A stretch of DNA of 64,000 nucleotides from CAVVAH01 sp963746175 (GTDB lineage: Bacteria; Actinomycetota; Actinomycetes; JACCUZ01): contig CAVVAH010000008.1 in the NCBI GenBank assembly GCA_963746175.1, positions 806,001 through 870,000 of the forward strand. The letters are read 5' to 3'. Each line of letters opens with the position of its first letter. Positions within the stretch are counted from its first letter, which is position 1. Position numbers and translations under genes: made by a program. Positions 8,653 to 16,705 of this stretch are shown piece after piece. The notes under the pieces are model-generated. The model searched no databases and was not told the DNA's origin. It worked only from the letters and a program-made list of their open reading frames with translations.

Positions 8653-9549
8653 TCAGCCGACCTCGGTGACGTCCTCGACGGTGAACTCCGGCGGGTGCGA
8701 CTCCCGGGTGGCGTGGCAGGTGAGCAGACCCGGCTCCGGCCGGGCACCGGCCCGGACCGTGACGATGAGGTTCCGCGGCTGCCGCCGCAGCCGCACCTGG
8801 AACCTGCCGTCACCGAGGTGCAGCGTGCCGGCCGGTGCGAGCGAGTCGACCGCGAGGTCGCCGAGCTCGCGCCGGACGTGCGCGACCGCGGCCTGCGCGG
8901 CCGGTGCCGTCGTCGACCGGCCGCGCAGCAGGTCGGGCAGCACCTCGCCGCGCTCGTGCGCGGCCACCAGCTCGGGCACCCGGTCGGTGCCGACCCGCCC
9001 GTAGTAGAGGCCGTGCGGCATCGCCACGACGTTCGCCGCGAACCGGTCGCCTCCGACGTGCGAGCACTCCCAGGCCGCACCGGGCCGGTGCCGCGCGAGC
9101 GCCAGCGCCACCGGCCGGCCCTCGACCGCGCAGCAGGCGTCGTGCCGGCCGTGGGTGCAGACCAGGTAGAACGGCTCGTACGACACCGTGCCGGCGCTGC
9201 CGTCGAGCGGCAGCGTCCGCAGCTCCTCGTCCGCGCCGAACGTGCCCCACGACGACACCTCGCGCCCGGGCCGGGAGCTGACGACCGCCCAGCTGCGCCG
9301 CTCCGGCACCGGCTGCCGGCCGGGCCGACGGATCAGCAGGACCCGCAGACCCTGCCGGATCGCGCGGCGGGACACCTCCAGCCCGACCGCTGTGTCGAGC
9401 CGGGACGACGTGAGCGCCTGGCGGCCCCAGCCACCGGGCTGCTCGACGAGCAGGTACCCCGCTGCGGGTGCGGCGGTGCCGGCCATCGGGTCGCCGCGGA
9501 GGCGGGCAGCGACCGCGCACCGGGGCGCAGCGACGACCGGCTCGCTCAA
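8653..9549 (-). CDS. Sucrase/ferredoxin-like (thioredoxin-like [2Fe-2S]) protein
   Basis: A 298-residue protein of the sucrase/ferredoxin-like family. Candidate cluster ligands are Cys131 and Cys139/140 in CTHGRHDACC and Cys162 in ECSHVGGDRFAANVV, the family signature. The start is probably the TTG at 9549, whose TTGA overlaps the TGA stop of the JmjC gene. This keeps the conserved RCAVAARLRGDPMAGTA N-terminus; the first ATG (9486) would cut it. The overlap implies translational coupling to the oxygenase, so a role as its electron carrier is plausible but is inference. No enzymatic activity can be assigned from sequence. Confidence 0.82.
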   Translation of the reverse strand: MSEPVVAAPRCAVAARLRGDPMAGTAAPAAGYLLVEQPGGWGRQALTSSRLDTAVGLEVSRRAIRQGLRVLLIRRPGRQPVPERRSWAVVSSRPGREVSSWGTFGADEELRTLPLDGSAGTVSYEPFYLVCTHGRHDACCAVEGRPVALALARHRPGAAWECSHVGGDRFAANVVAMPHGLYYGRVGTDRVPELVAAHERGEVLPDLLRGRSTTAPAAQAAVAHVRRELGDLAVDSLAPAGTLHLGDGRFQVRLRRQPRNLIVTVRAGARPEPGLLTCHATRESHPPEFTVEDVTEVG

Positions 9550-10805
9550 CGCTCCTCGACCAGCACGACGGCCTCGCGCACCAGGCGCCGGGCGAGCACC
9601 ATGGCGTCGCCCGGGTCGAGGCCCGGCAGGTCCGCCACCCGCAGCGACTCGCCGTCGAGCAGCGAGCGGACGGCCTTCGCCGTCGCCGCGGGCAGCCGCA
9701 GCGTCCGGTCGTGCAGCCGCAGCACGATCTCGTCGCCGTCCATGGCCAGCGTGTGCCGGAGGTGGCGGCGGGCGCGGAGCACCGACTCGGCCGCGAGCGT
9801 CGACAGTGCCGCGGCCTGTGCCAACGGCGCGACCGGCTCCGGCCGGTTGCTGCCGACGAGCGAGCCACCCAGCCGCTCGGACACCTGGGCGGCGGTGACC
9901 GCCGGCAGCCGGTCCAGGAGCACGGCGAGGGTGGCCTCCACGTCGGCCTGCACCGCAGCGGGGTCGCCGAGGTCGACACCCATCGGCAGCGACGTCCGCA
10001 GCGCCGGGTCGTCGGCCACCAGGTCGAGCAGCGCCTCGAGCACGTGGTGCCGGGTGACAGGGTGGACGCCGACGGTCAGGTGGCACGAGACGTCGCCGAG
10101 CGCCTCGGCGGCGTGCAGGTAGCCTCGCGGCAGGTAGAGGGCGTCGCCCGGCCGCAGCACGGTGTCGACGACCGGCTCCTCCGCGGCGCGCGCCTCGACC
10201 GCGGCGCGGCGCTGCTCCCACGGCTGGTCGCGCAGCGGCGCCGGCAGCACCGGTTCGTGGATCCGCCAGCGCTTCTCGCCCGCGACCTGCAGGACGAAGA
10301 CGTCGTGCACGTCGTAGTGCGCCGAGAAGCCCTGTGACGAGCTCGGCGTGACGTAGGCGTTGACCTGCACCGGGTGGCCCAGCTCGGTCGCCAGCTCGCC
10401 GGCGAAGTCGGTGATCGGACCCCAGGTGCGGTGCAGACCCTGGAAGACGACGGTGTGCCCGTCGGCGAAGAGCTCCAGGACCCGGTCATCGGCCACCTGG
10501 TCGGCGACCTGCGCGCCGGTGCCGCCACCGCGGGTGTAGCGCGCGGCCGGCGTGACGACACCGTCCTTGGCGATCCGCAGGAACGGCGTACGCAGGCCGC
10601 GCCGCGACAGCAGCTCGTCGACGGCGGCCAGCGAGAAGAGGTCGTCGAAGCCGGCCGGTCCGTCGCCCGCCAGCTGCTCGCGCGTCGAGAGCAGCGGCTG
10701 CCGTGACCAGACGCGCGCGGCGAAGTCGTCGCGGTCGACGGCCGCGCAGCGCCGCAGGGCGGGCCAGGAGATGGAGTCTCCCGGCCCGCCCGCGGTGTCG
10801 CTCAT
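9546..10805 (-). CDS. JmjC/cupin-domain Fe(II)/2-oxoglutarate oxygenase, ROXA-like
   Basis: A 419-residue protein with an N-terminal JmjC-type cupin (roughly residues 15-250) and a C-terminal helical/winged-helix-like region. The iron ligands appear as His163 and Asp165 in SAHYDVHD and His231 in GYLHAAEA; LYLPRGYLH is the usual strand. In the ROXA/MINA53 class these enzymes hydroxylate His or Arg residues of ribosomal proteins. It starts 19 bp after the DGGA-repeat small protein and overlaps the next gene, so all three form one operon. Its substrate is unknown; the small protein is one candidate. Confidence 0.85.
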   Translation of the reverse strand: MSDTAGGPGDSISWPALRRCAAVDRDDFAARVWSRQPLLSTREQLAGDGPAGFDDLFSLAAVDELLSRRGLRTPFLRIAKDGVVTPAARYTRGGGTGAQVADQVADDRVLELFADGHTVVFQGLHRTWGPITDFAGELATELGHPVQVNAYVTPSSSQGFSAHYDVHDVFVLQVAGEKRWRIHEPVLPAPLRDQPWEQRRAAVEARAAEEPVVDTVLRPGDALYLPRGYLHAAEALGDVSCHLTVGVHPVTRHHVLEALLDLVADDPALRTSLPMGVDLGDPAAVQADVEATLAVLLDRLPAVTAAQVSERLGGSLVGSNRPEPVAPLAQAAALSTLAAESVLRARRHLRHTLAMDGDEIVLRLHDRTLRLPAATAKAVRSLLDGESLRVADLPGLDPGDAMVLARRLVREAVVLVEER

Positions 10806-10824
10806 GGTGCTCAGAGCAGGGACC

Positions 10825-11070
10825 TCAGGCGCCGCTGTCCGCGCCGCCGTCGCCACCACCGTCAGCGGCCCCGTCGGCACCGCCGTCGTGCTCACCGGGC
10901 GTGCCGGACGCGCCGCCGTCGGCCGGACCTTCGGCACCGCCGTCCGCGCCGCCGTCCGCGCCACCGTCGGCTCCGCCGTCCGCACCGCCGTCGCCGCCGC
11001 TGCCGGCTCCGCCGTCCGCGGGCCCGTGCTCCTGCGGGCTTGTGGTCATGTCGTCGTCGTCGAGCGCCAT
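10825..11070 (-). CDS. Small Asp-Gly-Gly-Ala repeat protein
   Basis: An 81-residue product starting MALDDDDMTTSPQEHGPADGG and continuing almost entirely as Gly, Ala and Asp, with tetrapeptide units DGGA/DGGG repeated about a dozen times, interrupted by EGPADGG and TPGEHDGG. The ATG at 11070 has a good ribosome site (GAGGGAGGA). It has no Cys, no membrane segment and a net negative charge. It lies directly upstream of the JmjC oxygenase on the same strand. I do not recognise a family; it could be a RiPP-like or oxygenase-substrate peptide, a metal-binding peptide or a low-complexity linker protein. Confidence 0.7.
   Translation of the reverse strand: MALDDDDMTTSPQEHGPADGGAGSGGDGGADGGADGGADGGADGGAEGPADGGASGTPGEHDGGADGAADGGGDGGADSGA
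10935..10994. repeat. 12-bp tandem repeat encoding DGGA units
   Basis: Five successive 12-bp units resembling GCCGTCCGCGCC, in phase with the codons of the DGGA protein. Unit changes are mostly third-position, which suggests selection on the peptide rather than a non-coding satellite. Confidence 0.7.
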
Positions 11071-11173
11071 ACGTGTCCTCCCTCTCGGTCGAACTCCGGC
11101 GCCCGCTGTCCGGGGCGCCCGTCCCCGTCCTACCCGACGCGGGAAGCGGAAACCAGCGGCAGTCCGCCTCGCC

Positions 11174-12553
11174 TCAGCCGGCGGCGAGGTGCCCGAGCAG
11201 GTCCTGCCGGGTCAGGACACCGGCCGGCTTGCCGTCCTCGTGCACGAGCACCGCGTCGGACTTCGCGAGCGCAGCCGTCGCCGCCGACACCGGCTCCCCC
11301 GAGCCGACGATCGGCAGCGGCGCCGACATGTGCCGCTCCAGCGCGTCGGCGAGGTGCGCGTCACCGGAGAACAGCAGGTCGAGCAGCTCCTTCTCGCTGA
11401 CCGAGCCGACGACCTCCCCCGCCGTCACCGGGGGCTCGGCCTTGACGACCGGCATCTGCGACACGCTGTACTCACGGAGGATGTCGATGGCCTCGCGGAC
11501 CGTCTCGTACGGGTGCACGTGCACGAGCGTGGGCACCTCGGCGCCCTTGCTGGCGAGCACGTCGCCGACGGTGGTGCCCGAGGTGGAGTCGGCGTCGAGG
11601 AAGCCGTAGTCGGCCATCCAGTCGTCGTTGAAGATCTTGCCGAGGTAGCCGCGGCCGCTGTCCGGCAGCAGCACCACCACCACGTCGTCCGCGGTGAGCC
11701 GTTCCGCGACCCGCAGCGCGGCGACGACCGCCATGCCGCAGGAGCCGCCGACGAGCAGACCCTCCTCGCGGGCCAGCCGCCGGGTCATGTGGAAGGAGTC
11801 GCGGTCGGACACGGCCACGATCTCGTCGGTCACGGTCCGGTCGTACGCCGACGGCCAGAAGTCCTCGCCGACTCCCTCGACGAGGTACGGCCGGCCGGTG
11901 CCGCCGGAGTAGACCGAGCCCTCCGGGTCGGCACCGACGATCTGCACCTTCCCGTCGCTGACCTCCTTGAGGTAGCGGCCGGTGCCACTGATGGTGCCGC
12001 CGGTGCCGACGCCGGTGACGAAGTGCGTGACGCGACCGTCGGTCTGCGTCCAGATCTCCGGCCCGGTCGTCTCGTAGTGCGACCGCGGGTTGTTCGGGTT
12101 GGAGTACTGGTCCGGCTTCCAGGCGCCGTCGATCTCGCGCACCAGCCGGTCGCTGACCGAGTAGTACGACCGCGGGTCCTCCGGCGACACGGCCGTGGGG
12201 CACACCTCGACGCGGGCGCCGTACGCCGTGAGCACGTTGATCTTGTCCTGGCTCACCTTGTCGGGCAGCACGAAGACGCACTGGTAGCCGCGCTGCTGCG
12301 CGACCAGCGCGAGCCCGACGCCGGTGTTGCCGGAGGTCGGCTCGACGATGGTGCCGCCGGGCCGGAGCTCGCCGGACTCCTCGGCGGCGTCGACCATCCG
12401 CACGGCGATCCGGTCCTTCACGGACCCGCCCGGGTTGAGGTACTCGACCTTCGCGAGCACGGTCGCCGGGACGTCCCGGGCGACGGACTTCAGCCTGACC
12501 AGCGGGGTGTTGCCGACCAGGTCGACCATGGACTCGTAGACCTGCATGGGCAT
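11174..12553 (-). CDS. cbs: Cystathionine beta-synthase
   Basis: A 459-residue PLP enzyme that would join serine (or O-acetylserine) and homocysteine to cystathionine. The PLP lysine is Lys46 in GGSVKDR; TSGNTGVGLA and VGTGGTISGTGRYLKE are the cofactor loops. After about residue 330 come two CBS domains (PTLVHVHPYETVREAID... and ...SDAVLVHEDGKPAGVL), which fits full-length actinobacterial Cbs. The start at ATG 12553 (MPMQVYESM) is preferred over an in-frame upstream ATG at 12619, whose extension is not conserved-looking. A 9-9-9 palindrome lies about 75 bp upstream. Confidence 0.9.
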   Translation of the reverse strand: MPMQVYESMVDLVGNTPLVRLKSVARDVPATVLAKVEYLNPGGSVKDRIAVRMVDAAEESGELRPGGTIVEPTSGNTGVGLALVAQQRGYQCVFVLPDKVSQDKINVLTAYGARVEVCPTAVSPEDPRSYYSVSDRLVREIDGAWKPDQYSNPNNPRSHYETTGPEIWTQTDGRVTHFVTGVGTGGTISGTGRYLKEVSDGKVQIVGADPEGSVYSGGTGRPYLVEGVGEDFWPSAYDRTVTDEIVAVSDRDSFHMTRRLAREEGLLVGGSCGMAVVAALRVAERLTADDVVVVLLPDSGRGYLGKIFNDDWMADYGFLDADSTSGTTVGDVLASKGAEVPTLVHVHPYETVREAIDILREYSVSQMPVVKAEPPVTAGEVVGSVSEKELLDLLFSGDAHLADALERHMSAPLPIVGSGEPVSAATAALAKSDAVLVHEDGKPAGVLTRQDLLGHLAAG

Positions 12554-12629
12554 GAGCGTAGAGCGCGGCTCGTGACTCGCTCTCGAACGGGGAGCGTCGT
12601 GTGGCGCCCGATCCGTCAAGGCGGAGGAG

Positions 12630-12656
12630 TTCCGCGTAGCGGTGTTCTACGCGGAA
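12630..12656. promoter_or_regulatory. Operator-like palindrome upstream of cbs
   Basis: Perfect inverted repeat TTCCGCGTA / TACGCGGAA with a 9-nt spacer, between the divergent genes cbs (start 12553) and the SGNH hydrolase (start 12859). The spacing is about two helical turns, as in dimeric repressor sites. It could instead be a small hairpin. The rest of 12554-12858 shows no gene except a possible 25-codon frame at 12788-12865. Confidence 0.4.
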
Positions 12657-12787
12657 CGACGAGAACACAGCCGGGCGGGATGCCACGCGGCGCGAGCCGA
12701 GATGGGGTCGCGAGCCTCGCTCTGAGGGCGTGACATCACGACGCCGGACCCGGCCGGGCCCGTCACGGGTCCGCTAGATTCGCGAGC

Positions 12788-12865
12788 GTGGCCCGCCCCC
12801 CTGCCGTGCAGCTCGCGCCGGGCGTCTGGCGTGTGCCCGGCCGGGCGGTGACGACCCGGTGGTGA
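12788..12865 (+). other. Possible 25-codon leader or gene remnant
   Basis: GTG at 12788 opens a frame reading MARPPAVQLAPGVWRVPGRA, stopping at 12863-12865 and overlapping the start of the SGNH gene. The APGVWRVPG stretch resembles the N-terminus of metallo-beta-lactamase-fold hydrolases. It may be a remnant of one, a leader, or chance. Confidence 0.3.
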
Positions 12866-13890
12866 CGAAGGCGCGGGTCGCCCGGCGGATCGCGATGGCC
12901 GCGGCGTACGGCGGGGGCGGCCTCGGCCTGCTCTCCGCCGGGGCCTTCGGCCTGGTCCGGGCCGAGGCGGCGCTGGCCCGCCGGGCGATCGGGGAGCCCA
13001 CCGGGTCGCCGCCGGACACCGACGGGCGGTACGGCGGCCACCACCGCGGCGAGCCGATCCGGATGGTGGTGCTCGGTGACTCCAGCGCCTGCGGGCTGGG
13101 TGTCGAGGCACCGCACCAGACCCCCGGCGCGATGCTCGCCGCCGGCATCGCCGAGTGCGCCGACCGGCCGGTCGACGTCACGGTCGTCGCCGTCGTCGGT
13201 GCGCAGAGCAGCGACCTGTCCGGCCAGGTCGAGCAGGTCGCCGGCAGCGCCCCCGACGTCGCCATGATCATGATCGGCGCCAACGACGTGACCCACCGGG
13301 TCCGACCGCCCACCGCCGTACGCCACCTCGACCACGCCGTACGGCGGCTGCGCGAGCTCGGCGCCGAGGTCGTCGTCGGGACCTGCCCGGACCTCGGCAC
13401 CGTCGAGCCGGTCCCCCAGCCCCTGCGCTGGATCGCCCGCCGCGCCAGCCGGCAGCTCGCCGCGGCGCAGACCATCGCGGTCGTCGAGGCGGGCGGCCGG
13501 ACGGTGTCGCTGGGCGACGTCCTCGGGCCGGAGTTCGCCGCGTCGCCGTCGGAGATGTTCGGCCCGGACCGGTTCCACCCGTCGGTCGCCGGCTACGCGA
13601 GCGCGGCCGCCGTCATGCTGCCGTCGATGTGCGCGGCGCTCGGTCTGTGGTTCGGGGCCGAGCGCGAGCTCGCGCCGGACCTCGCCCGCGGCGAGGGAGT
13701 CCGGCCGATCTCGCTGGCAGCCGTCGAGGCTGCCGACGAGCCCGGTACCGAGGTCGCCGGCGCCCAGGTCGGTGGCCGGGACCGCGGCCCGCGTGGGCGC
13801 TGGGCGCTGCTGCGGCACCGCGAGAGCACCGACGGACCGGACGCGAACCGGCTGCTGGCCGCCGCGGAGTCGGACGCCCCGCCGCGCTAG
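12859..13890 (+). CDS. SGNH/GDSL hydrolase with N-terminal membrane anchor
   Basis: A 343-residue protein. Residues 10-40 are a hydrophobic Gly/Ala-rich segment acting as signal or anchor. The catalytic block I nucleophile is Ser75 in VVLGDSSACG, block III is MIGANDVTH, and block V holds Asp/His in GPDRFHPSVAGYA. Such enzymes hydrolyse ester or acetyl groups on lipids or glycans. The C-terminal 90 residues are charged, low complexity and probably disordered. The gene precedes a thiolase on the same strand, with about 50 bp between. Confidence 0.85.
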   Translation: MVTKARVARRIAMAAAYGGGGLGLLSAGAFGLVRAEAALARRAIGEPTGSPPDTDGRYGGHHRGEPIRMVVLGDSSACGLGVEAPHQTPGAMLAAGIAECADRPVDVTVVAVVGAQSSDLSGQVEQVAGSAPDVAMIMIGANDVTHRVRPPTAVRHLDHAVRRLRELGAEVVVGTCPDLGTVEPVPQPLRWIARRASRQLAAAQTIAVVEAGGRTVSLGDVLGPEFAASPSEMFGPDRFHPSVAGYASAAAVMLPSMCAALGLWFGAERELAPDLARGEGVRPISLAAVEAADEPGTEVAGAQVGGRDRGPRGRWALLRHRESTDGPDANRLLAAAESDAPPR

Positions 13891-13897
13891 GCTCGTT

Positions 13898-13913
13898 GTT
13901 ACTGGCCGGTAAC
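13898..13913. promoter_or_regulatory. TetR/FadR-like operator candidate before thiolase
   Basis: GTTACTGGCCGGTAAC is a 16-nt near-perfect palindrome (two mismatched central positions) about 30 bp upstream of the thiolase start. Sites of this size and spacing typically bind dimeric TetR-type regulators of fatty-acid or CoA-thioester genes. Confidence 0.45.
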
Positions 13914-13942
13914 TCCGGCCGTCAGGTCCCCAGGAGGTCCCC

Positions 13943-15166
13943 GTGCCCGAGGCAGTGATCGTCGCCACCGCGCGCAGCCCGATCGGCCGCGCGTTCAAGG
14001 GTTCGCTCATCGGCGTCCGGCCCGACGACCTGGCCGGTACGGTGATCCGCGCCGCCCTGGACAAGGTGCCCGGGCTCGACCCGGCCACGCTGGACGACCT
14101 CATGCTCGGCTGCGCCGAACCGGACGGCGAGCAGGGCGTCAACATGGCCCGCCGGATCGCCGTCGCGCTCGGTTTCGACAGCCTCCCCGGCACGACGGTC
14201 AACCGGTTCTGCGCCTCGTCGGTGCAGACCTCGCGGATGGCGTTCCACGCCATCAAGGCCGGCGAGGGCCACGCGTTCGTGTCCGCCGGCGTCGAGTGCG
14301 TGTCCCGCTACCCCGCGTTCAGCGGCGCCGGCGCGGGCAACGAGGAGTTCGTCAACCCGCTCTTCGACCAGGCCCGGGCCCGCACCGAGGCCACCGCGAA
14401 GACCAACGAGACCTGGCACGACCCGCGCGAGGACGGCCTGCTGCCCGACGTCTACATCTCGATGGGCCAGACCGCGGAGAACCTCGCCACCTCGCGCGGC
14501 ATCACCCGCGCGGACCAGGACGAGTTCGGCGTCCGCTCGCAGAACCTCGCCGAGAAGGCCATCGCCGACGGCTTCTTCGAGCGCGAGATCGTGCCGATCA
14601 CCACGCCGGACGGCTTCGTGGTCGCACGCGACGACGGCCCGCGGCCGGGCGTGACCATGGAGGGCGTGGCCGGGCTCAAGACGGTCTTCCGCGAGGACGG
14701 CACGATCACCGCCGGCAACTGCTGCCCGCTCAACGACGGAGCGGCAGCCGTCGTGATCATGTCCGACACCCGCGCCGCCGAGCTGGGCATCACCCCGCTC
14801 GCCCGGATCGTGTCGACCGGAGTCAGCGGCCTGTCCCCGGAGATCATGGGCCTCGGCCCGGTCGAGGCGTCCCGCCGGGCGCTCGCACTGGCCGGCCTGA
14901 CCGTCGACGACATCGACCTGGTCGAGATCAACGAGGCGTTCGCCGCCCAGGTCATCCCGTCGTACCGCGAGCTGGGCATCGACATCGACCGGCTCAACGT
15001 GCATGGCGGGGCGATCGCCCTCGGGCACCCGTTCGGCTCCACCGGCGCCCGCATCACGACGACCCTGCTCAACGGGCTGCAGAGCCGCGACAAGGAGCTC
15101 GGTCTCGAGACGATGTGCGTCGGCGGCGGCCAGGGCATGGCGATGGTCGTCCAGCGCCTGGGCTGA
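13943..15166 (+). CDS. Acetyl-CoA C-acyltransferase (thiolase)
   Basis: A 407-residue thiolase with the acyl-accepting Cys90 in NRFCASS, the NEAFAAQ motif, the catalytic His in GGAIALGHPFG and the second Cys392 in CVGGGQGMA. It would cleave 3-ketoacyl-CoA in beta-oxidation or condense acetyl-CoA units. The GTG/ATG choice: the ATG-equivalent start at 13943 gives MPEAVIVATARSPIGRAFKG with AGGAGG 5-10 bp upstream. No partner hydratase or dehydrogenase is adjacent, so the exact substrate is open. Confidence 0.93.
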   Translation: MPEAVIVATARSPIGRAFKGSLIGVRPDDLAGTVIRAALDKVPGLDPATLDDLMLGCAEPDGEQGVNMARRIAVALGFDSLPGTTVNRFCASSVQTSRMAFHAIKAGEGHAFVSAGVECVSRYPAFSGAGAGNEEFVNPLFDQARARTEATAKTNETWHDPREDGLLPDVYISMGQTAENLATSRGITRADQDEFGVRSQNLAEKAIADGFFEREIVPITTPDGFVVARDDGPRPGVTMEGVAGLKTVFREDGTITAGNCCPLNDGAAAVVIMSDTRAAELGITPLARIVSTGVSGLSPEIMGLGPVEASRRALALAGLTVDDIDLVEINEAFAAQVIPSYRELGIDIDRLNVHGGAIALGHPFGSTGARITTTLLNGLQSRDKELGLETMCVGGGQGMAMVVQRLG

Positions 15167-15173
15167 GGTACCG

Positions 15174-15611
15174 CTAGAGCCGGCGGCGCAGGTCGGCGAG
15201 CAGCCTCGCGGCGAGCTCGATCCGCTCCCGCGCCGGCAGCCCGTCGTCCTGCCCCATCGGCACGACCGTCTGGGGGTCGACCAGGTGCATGGCCGCGAGC
15301 AGGTCGTTCCCGCCGACGGCGACCTGGTCGCCGGCGGCGAAGACGTTCAGCTCGGGCATCCCCCGGGGGCCGGGGTAGGGCCGTCCCTCCGCTGCCGCCT
15401 CGAACGCGACGGCCAGGTCCGACAGCCAGCTCCCCATCGCCTGACCGGCCTGCGCCCGGGTGCCCCAGTGCGGCAGCTGCTCTTCGCCGGGTGCCACCTG
15501 GCCGTCCAGGCGGGCGTGCGACATCGAACGCAGCCGGTCGGCCACCCGCCCGACGTCGGCGGCCAGCTCGGAGCGCAGCGGCTCCCAGCTGTCCACGTCG
15601 TGGTCCGGCAC
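15174..15611 (-). CDS. Conserved hypothetical, helical protein
   Basis: From the GTG at 15611 the product is 145 residues: MPDHDVDSWEPLRSELAADVGR..., mainly helical with scattered acidic residues and few hydrophobic stretches. It has a weak resemblance to DinB/mycothiol-dependent helical-bundle proteins, but I do not see their His metal ligands. It ends just after the thiolase on the opposite strand. I do not recognise a function. A longer frame reaches 15725, but the extension overlaps the DUF4287 gene and lacks conserved character. Confidence 0.6.
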   Translation of the reverse strand: MPDHDVDSWEPLRSELAADVGRVADRLRSMSHARLDGQVAPGEEQLPHWGTRAQAGQAMGSWLSDLAVAFEAAAEGRPYPGPRGMPELNVFAAGDQVAVGGNDLLAAMHLVDPQTVVPMGQDDGLPARERIELAARLLADLRRRL

Positions 15612-15700
15612 GCGCGTGACCCTAACCGGGGGTTGTGGCGAGCCCGGTCGTGAGGCAGTCTCGACCCCATGGTTCGCTGAGTCCCCCACTGGAGGCGCCG

Positions 15701-15931
15701 ATGTCCCTGCACCACTCCGAGGCAACCCACCAGCAGCTGATCGAGCGGGTGCCGCAGGTCACCGGACGCGACCTGCCCCAGTGGTTCGAGACCCTCGAGA
15801 ACGGGCCCGGCCTCCTCCGCTTCGACGAGCGGGTCAACTGGCTGCGCGACGAGCACGGCATCTCGCACGGCCACGCCTCGGCGATCGTGCACGAGCACGA
15901 CCTCCGGCGCGGGGCGCGGCGCCACTCCTGA
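15701..15931 (+). CDS. DUF4287 domain-containing small protein
   Basis: A 76-residue product beginning MSLHHSEATHQQLIERVPQV. The pattern VTGRDLPQWFETLE...RFDERVNWLRDEHGISHGHASAIVHEHDLRR is that of DUF4287. The ATG at 15701 with GGAGG 6 bp upstream is the best start. Its stop overlaps the first in-frame codon of the following PPOX gene, so the two are likely co-translated. Role unknown. Confidence 0.75.
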   Translation: MSLHHSEATHQQLIERVPQVTGRDLPQWFETLENGPGLLRFDERVNWLRDEHGISHGHASAIVHEHDLRRGARRHS

Positions 15932-16338
15932 CGGCCGACGAGGCGCGCGCCTTCGTCCGCGCCCACCACCTGGCTGTGCTCGCGACCTTCCGCCGCGACG
16001 GCCGGCCGCAGCTCTCGCCGGTCACGGCGGGCGTCGACGACGACGGCCGGATCGAGATCTCGACCCGCGAGCCGTCGATGAAGGTCAAGAACCTGCGCCG
16101 CGACCCGAGGGTCTCCCTCTGCCTGCTCAACCGGTCGTTCTTCGGCGAGTGGGGACAGGTCGAGGGCACCGCCGAGATCGTCGAGCGACCGGCCGCGCTA
16201 CCGCTGCTCGTCGACTACTACCGCCGGATCTCCGGCGAGCACCCGGACTGGGACGACTACCGCGCCGCCATGGAGCGCGAGCAGCGGGTGCTGGTCCGCT
16301 TCGAGATCGAGCGCGCCGGACCGACCGTCGAAGGTTGA
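15928..16338 (+). CDS. PPOX-class (pyridoxamine oxidase-like, F420/FMN) flavin-fold protein
   Basis: About 136 residues: LTADEARAFVRAHHLAVLATFRRDGRPQLSPV..., with the split-barrel core HLAVLATFRRDGRPQ, RDPRVSLCLL and WGQVEGTAEIVE. This is the PNPOx-like family of F420- or FMN-dependent reductases. There is no ATG/GTG near the domain start. CTG at 15928 overlaps the previous stop; GTG at 15781 would add 49 unlikely residues. The start is therefore unresolved. Substrate unknown. Confidence 0.72.
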   Translation: MTADEARAFVRAHHLAVLATFRRDGRPQLSPVTAGVDDDGRIEISTREPSMKVKNLRRDPRVSLCLLNRSFFGEWGQVEGTAEIVERPAALPLLVDYYRRISGEHPDWDDYRAAMEREQRVLVRFEIERAGPTVEG

Positions 16339-16453
16339 CGAGTGCGTCCCGCCCGCCGGTGACCCGCCGTCGTGGTGGCGGTCAGAGCGCCAGGACCAGG
16401 ACGTTGCGCCGTTGCTCCCACGGCGCCGTCGGTGCCTGTCCACCGTCCGCAAA

Positions 16454-16529
16454 TGATCGTTTGCGACCTGGTTCACCGGACACGCCGTGCCGAGCCCGGC
16501 GTGTCGGGGACCGACGTCGCAAACGATCA
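16454..16529. repeat. Nested inverted repeat between convergent genes
   Basis: Outer 14-bp perfect arms TGATCGTTTGCGAC at 16454-16467 and 16516-16529 enclose 9-bp inner arms GACACGCCG / CGGCGTGTC (16479-16487, 16497-16505). It lies between the PPOX and Bax-like genes, which converge, and may act as a terminator or mobile-element remnant. The rest of 16339-16705 has a repeat-family member (16559-16640) and a terminator. Confidence 0.65.
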
Positions 16530-16558
16530 CTCGCGGGGTGGAACGGTAGGCCGGCTCG

Positions 16559-16640
16559 CGGACGGCGGGCCGCCACCTCCCGCCTCCGCCGTCCTGGCCG
16601 CTCTGACGCGAGCAAGCGACGGCGGGACAGGTCGCCAGCC
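16559..16640. repeat. Member of intergenic GC-rich repeat family (partial)
   Basis: GCGGACGGCG followed by GTCCTGGCCGCTCTGAC and GACGGCGGGACAGG match blocks of the elements at 24033-24165 and 37325-37615. The central GTGGCCCC palindrome is not present here. Confidence 0.5.
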
Positions 16641-16657
16641 GACCCAGAACGCAGGAC

Positions 16658-16683
16658 GGGCCGCACCCCGAGGGGTGCGGCCC
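16658..16683 (-). terminator. Rho-independent-type hairpin after Bax inhibitor-like gene
   Basis: Arms 16658-16669 and 16672-16683 pair GGGCCGCACCCC with GGGGTGCGGCCC around a very short loop. It lies 22 bp after the stop of the minus-strand membrane-protein gene. Confidence 0.75.
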
Positions 16684-16705
16684 GGCCGTGCGTCTTGGTC
16701 TGGGA

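Noticed and set aside
10935..10994. 12-bp repeats as a CRISPR array
   Set aside because: Units are contiguous with no spacers and encode the DGGA peptide in frame.
15781..15927. Upstream GTG as start of the PPOX gene
   Set aside because: The extra 49 residues are Arg/Pro-rich shadow of the DUF4287 gene.
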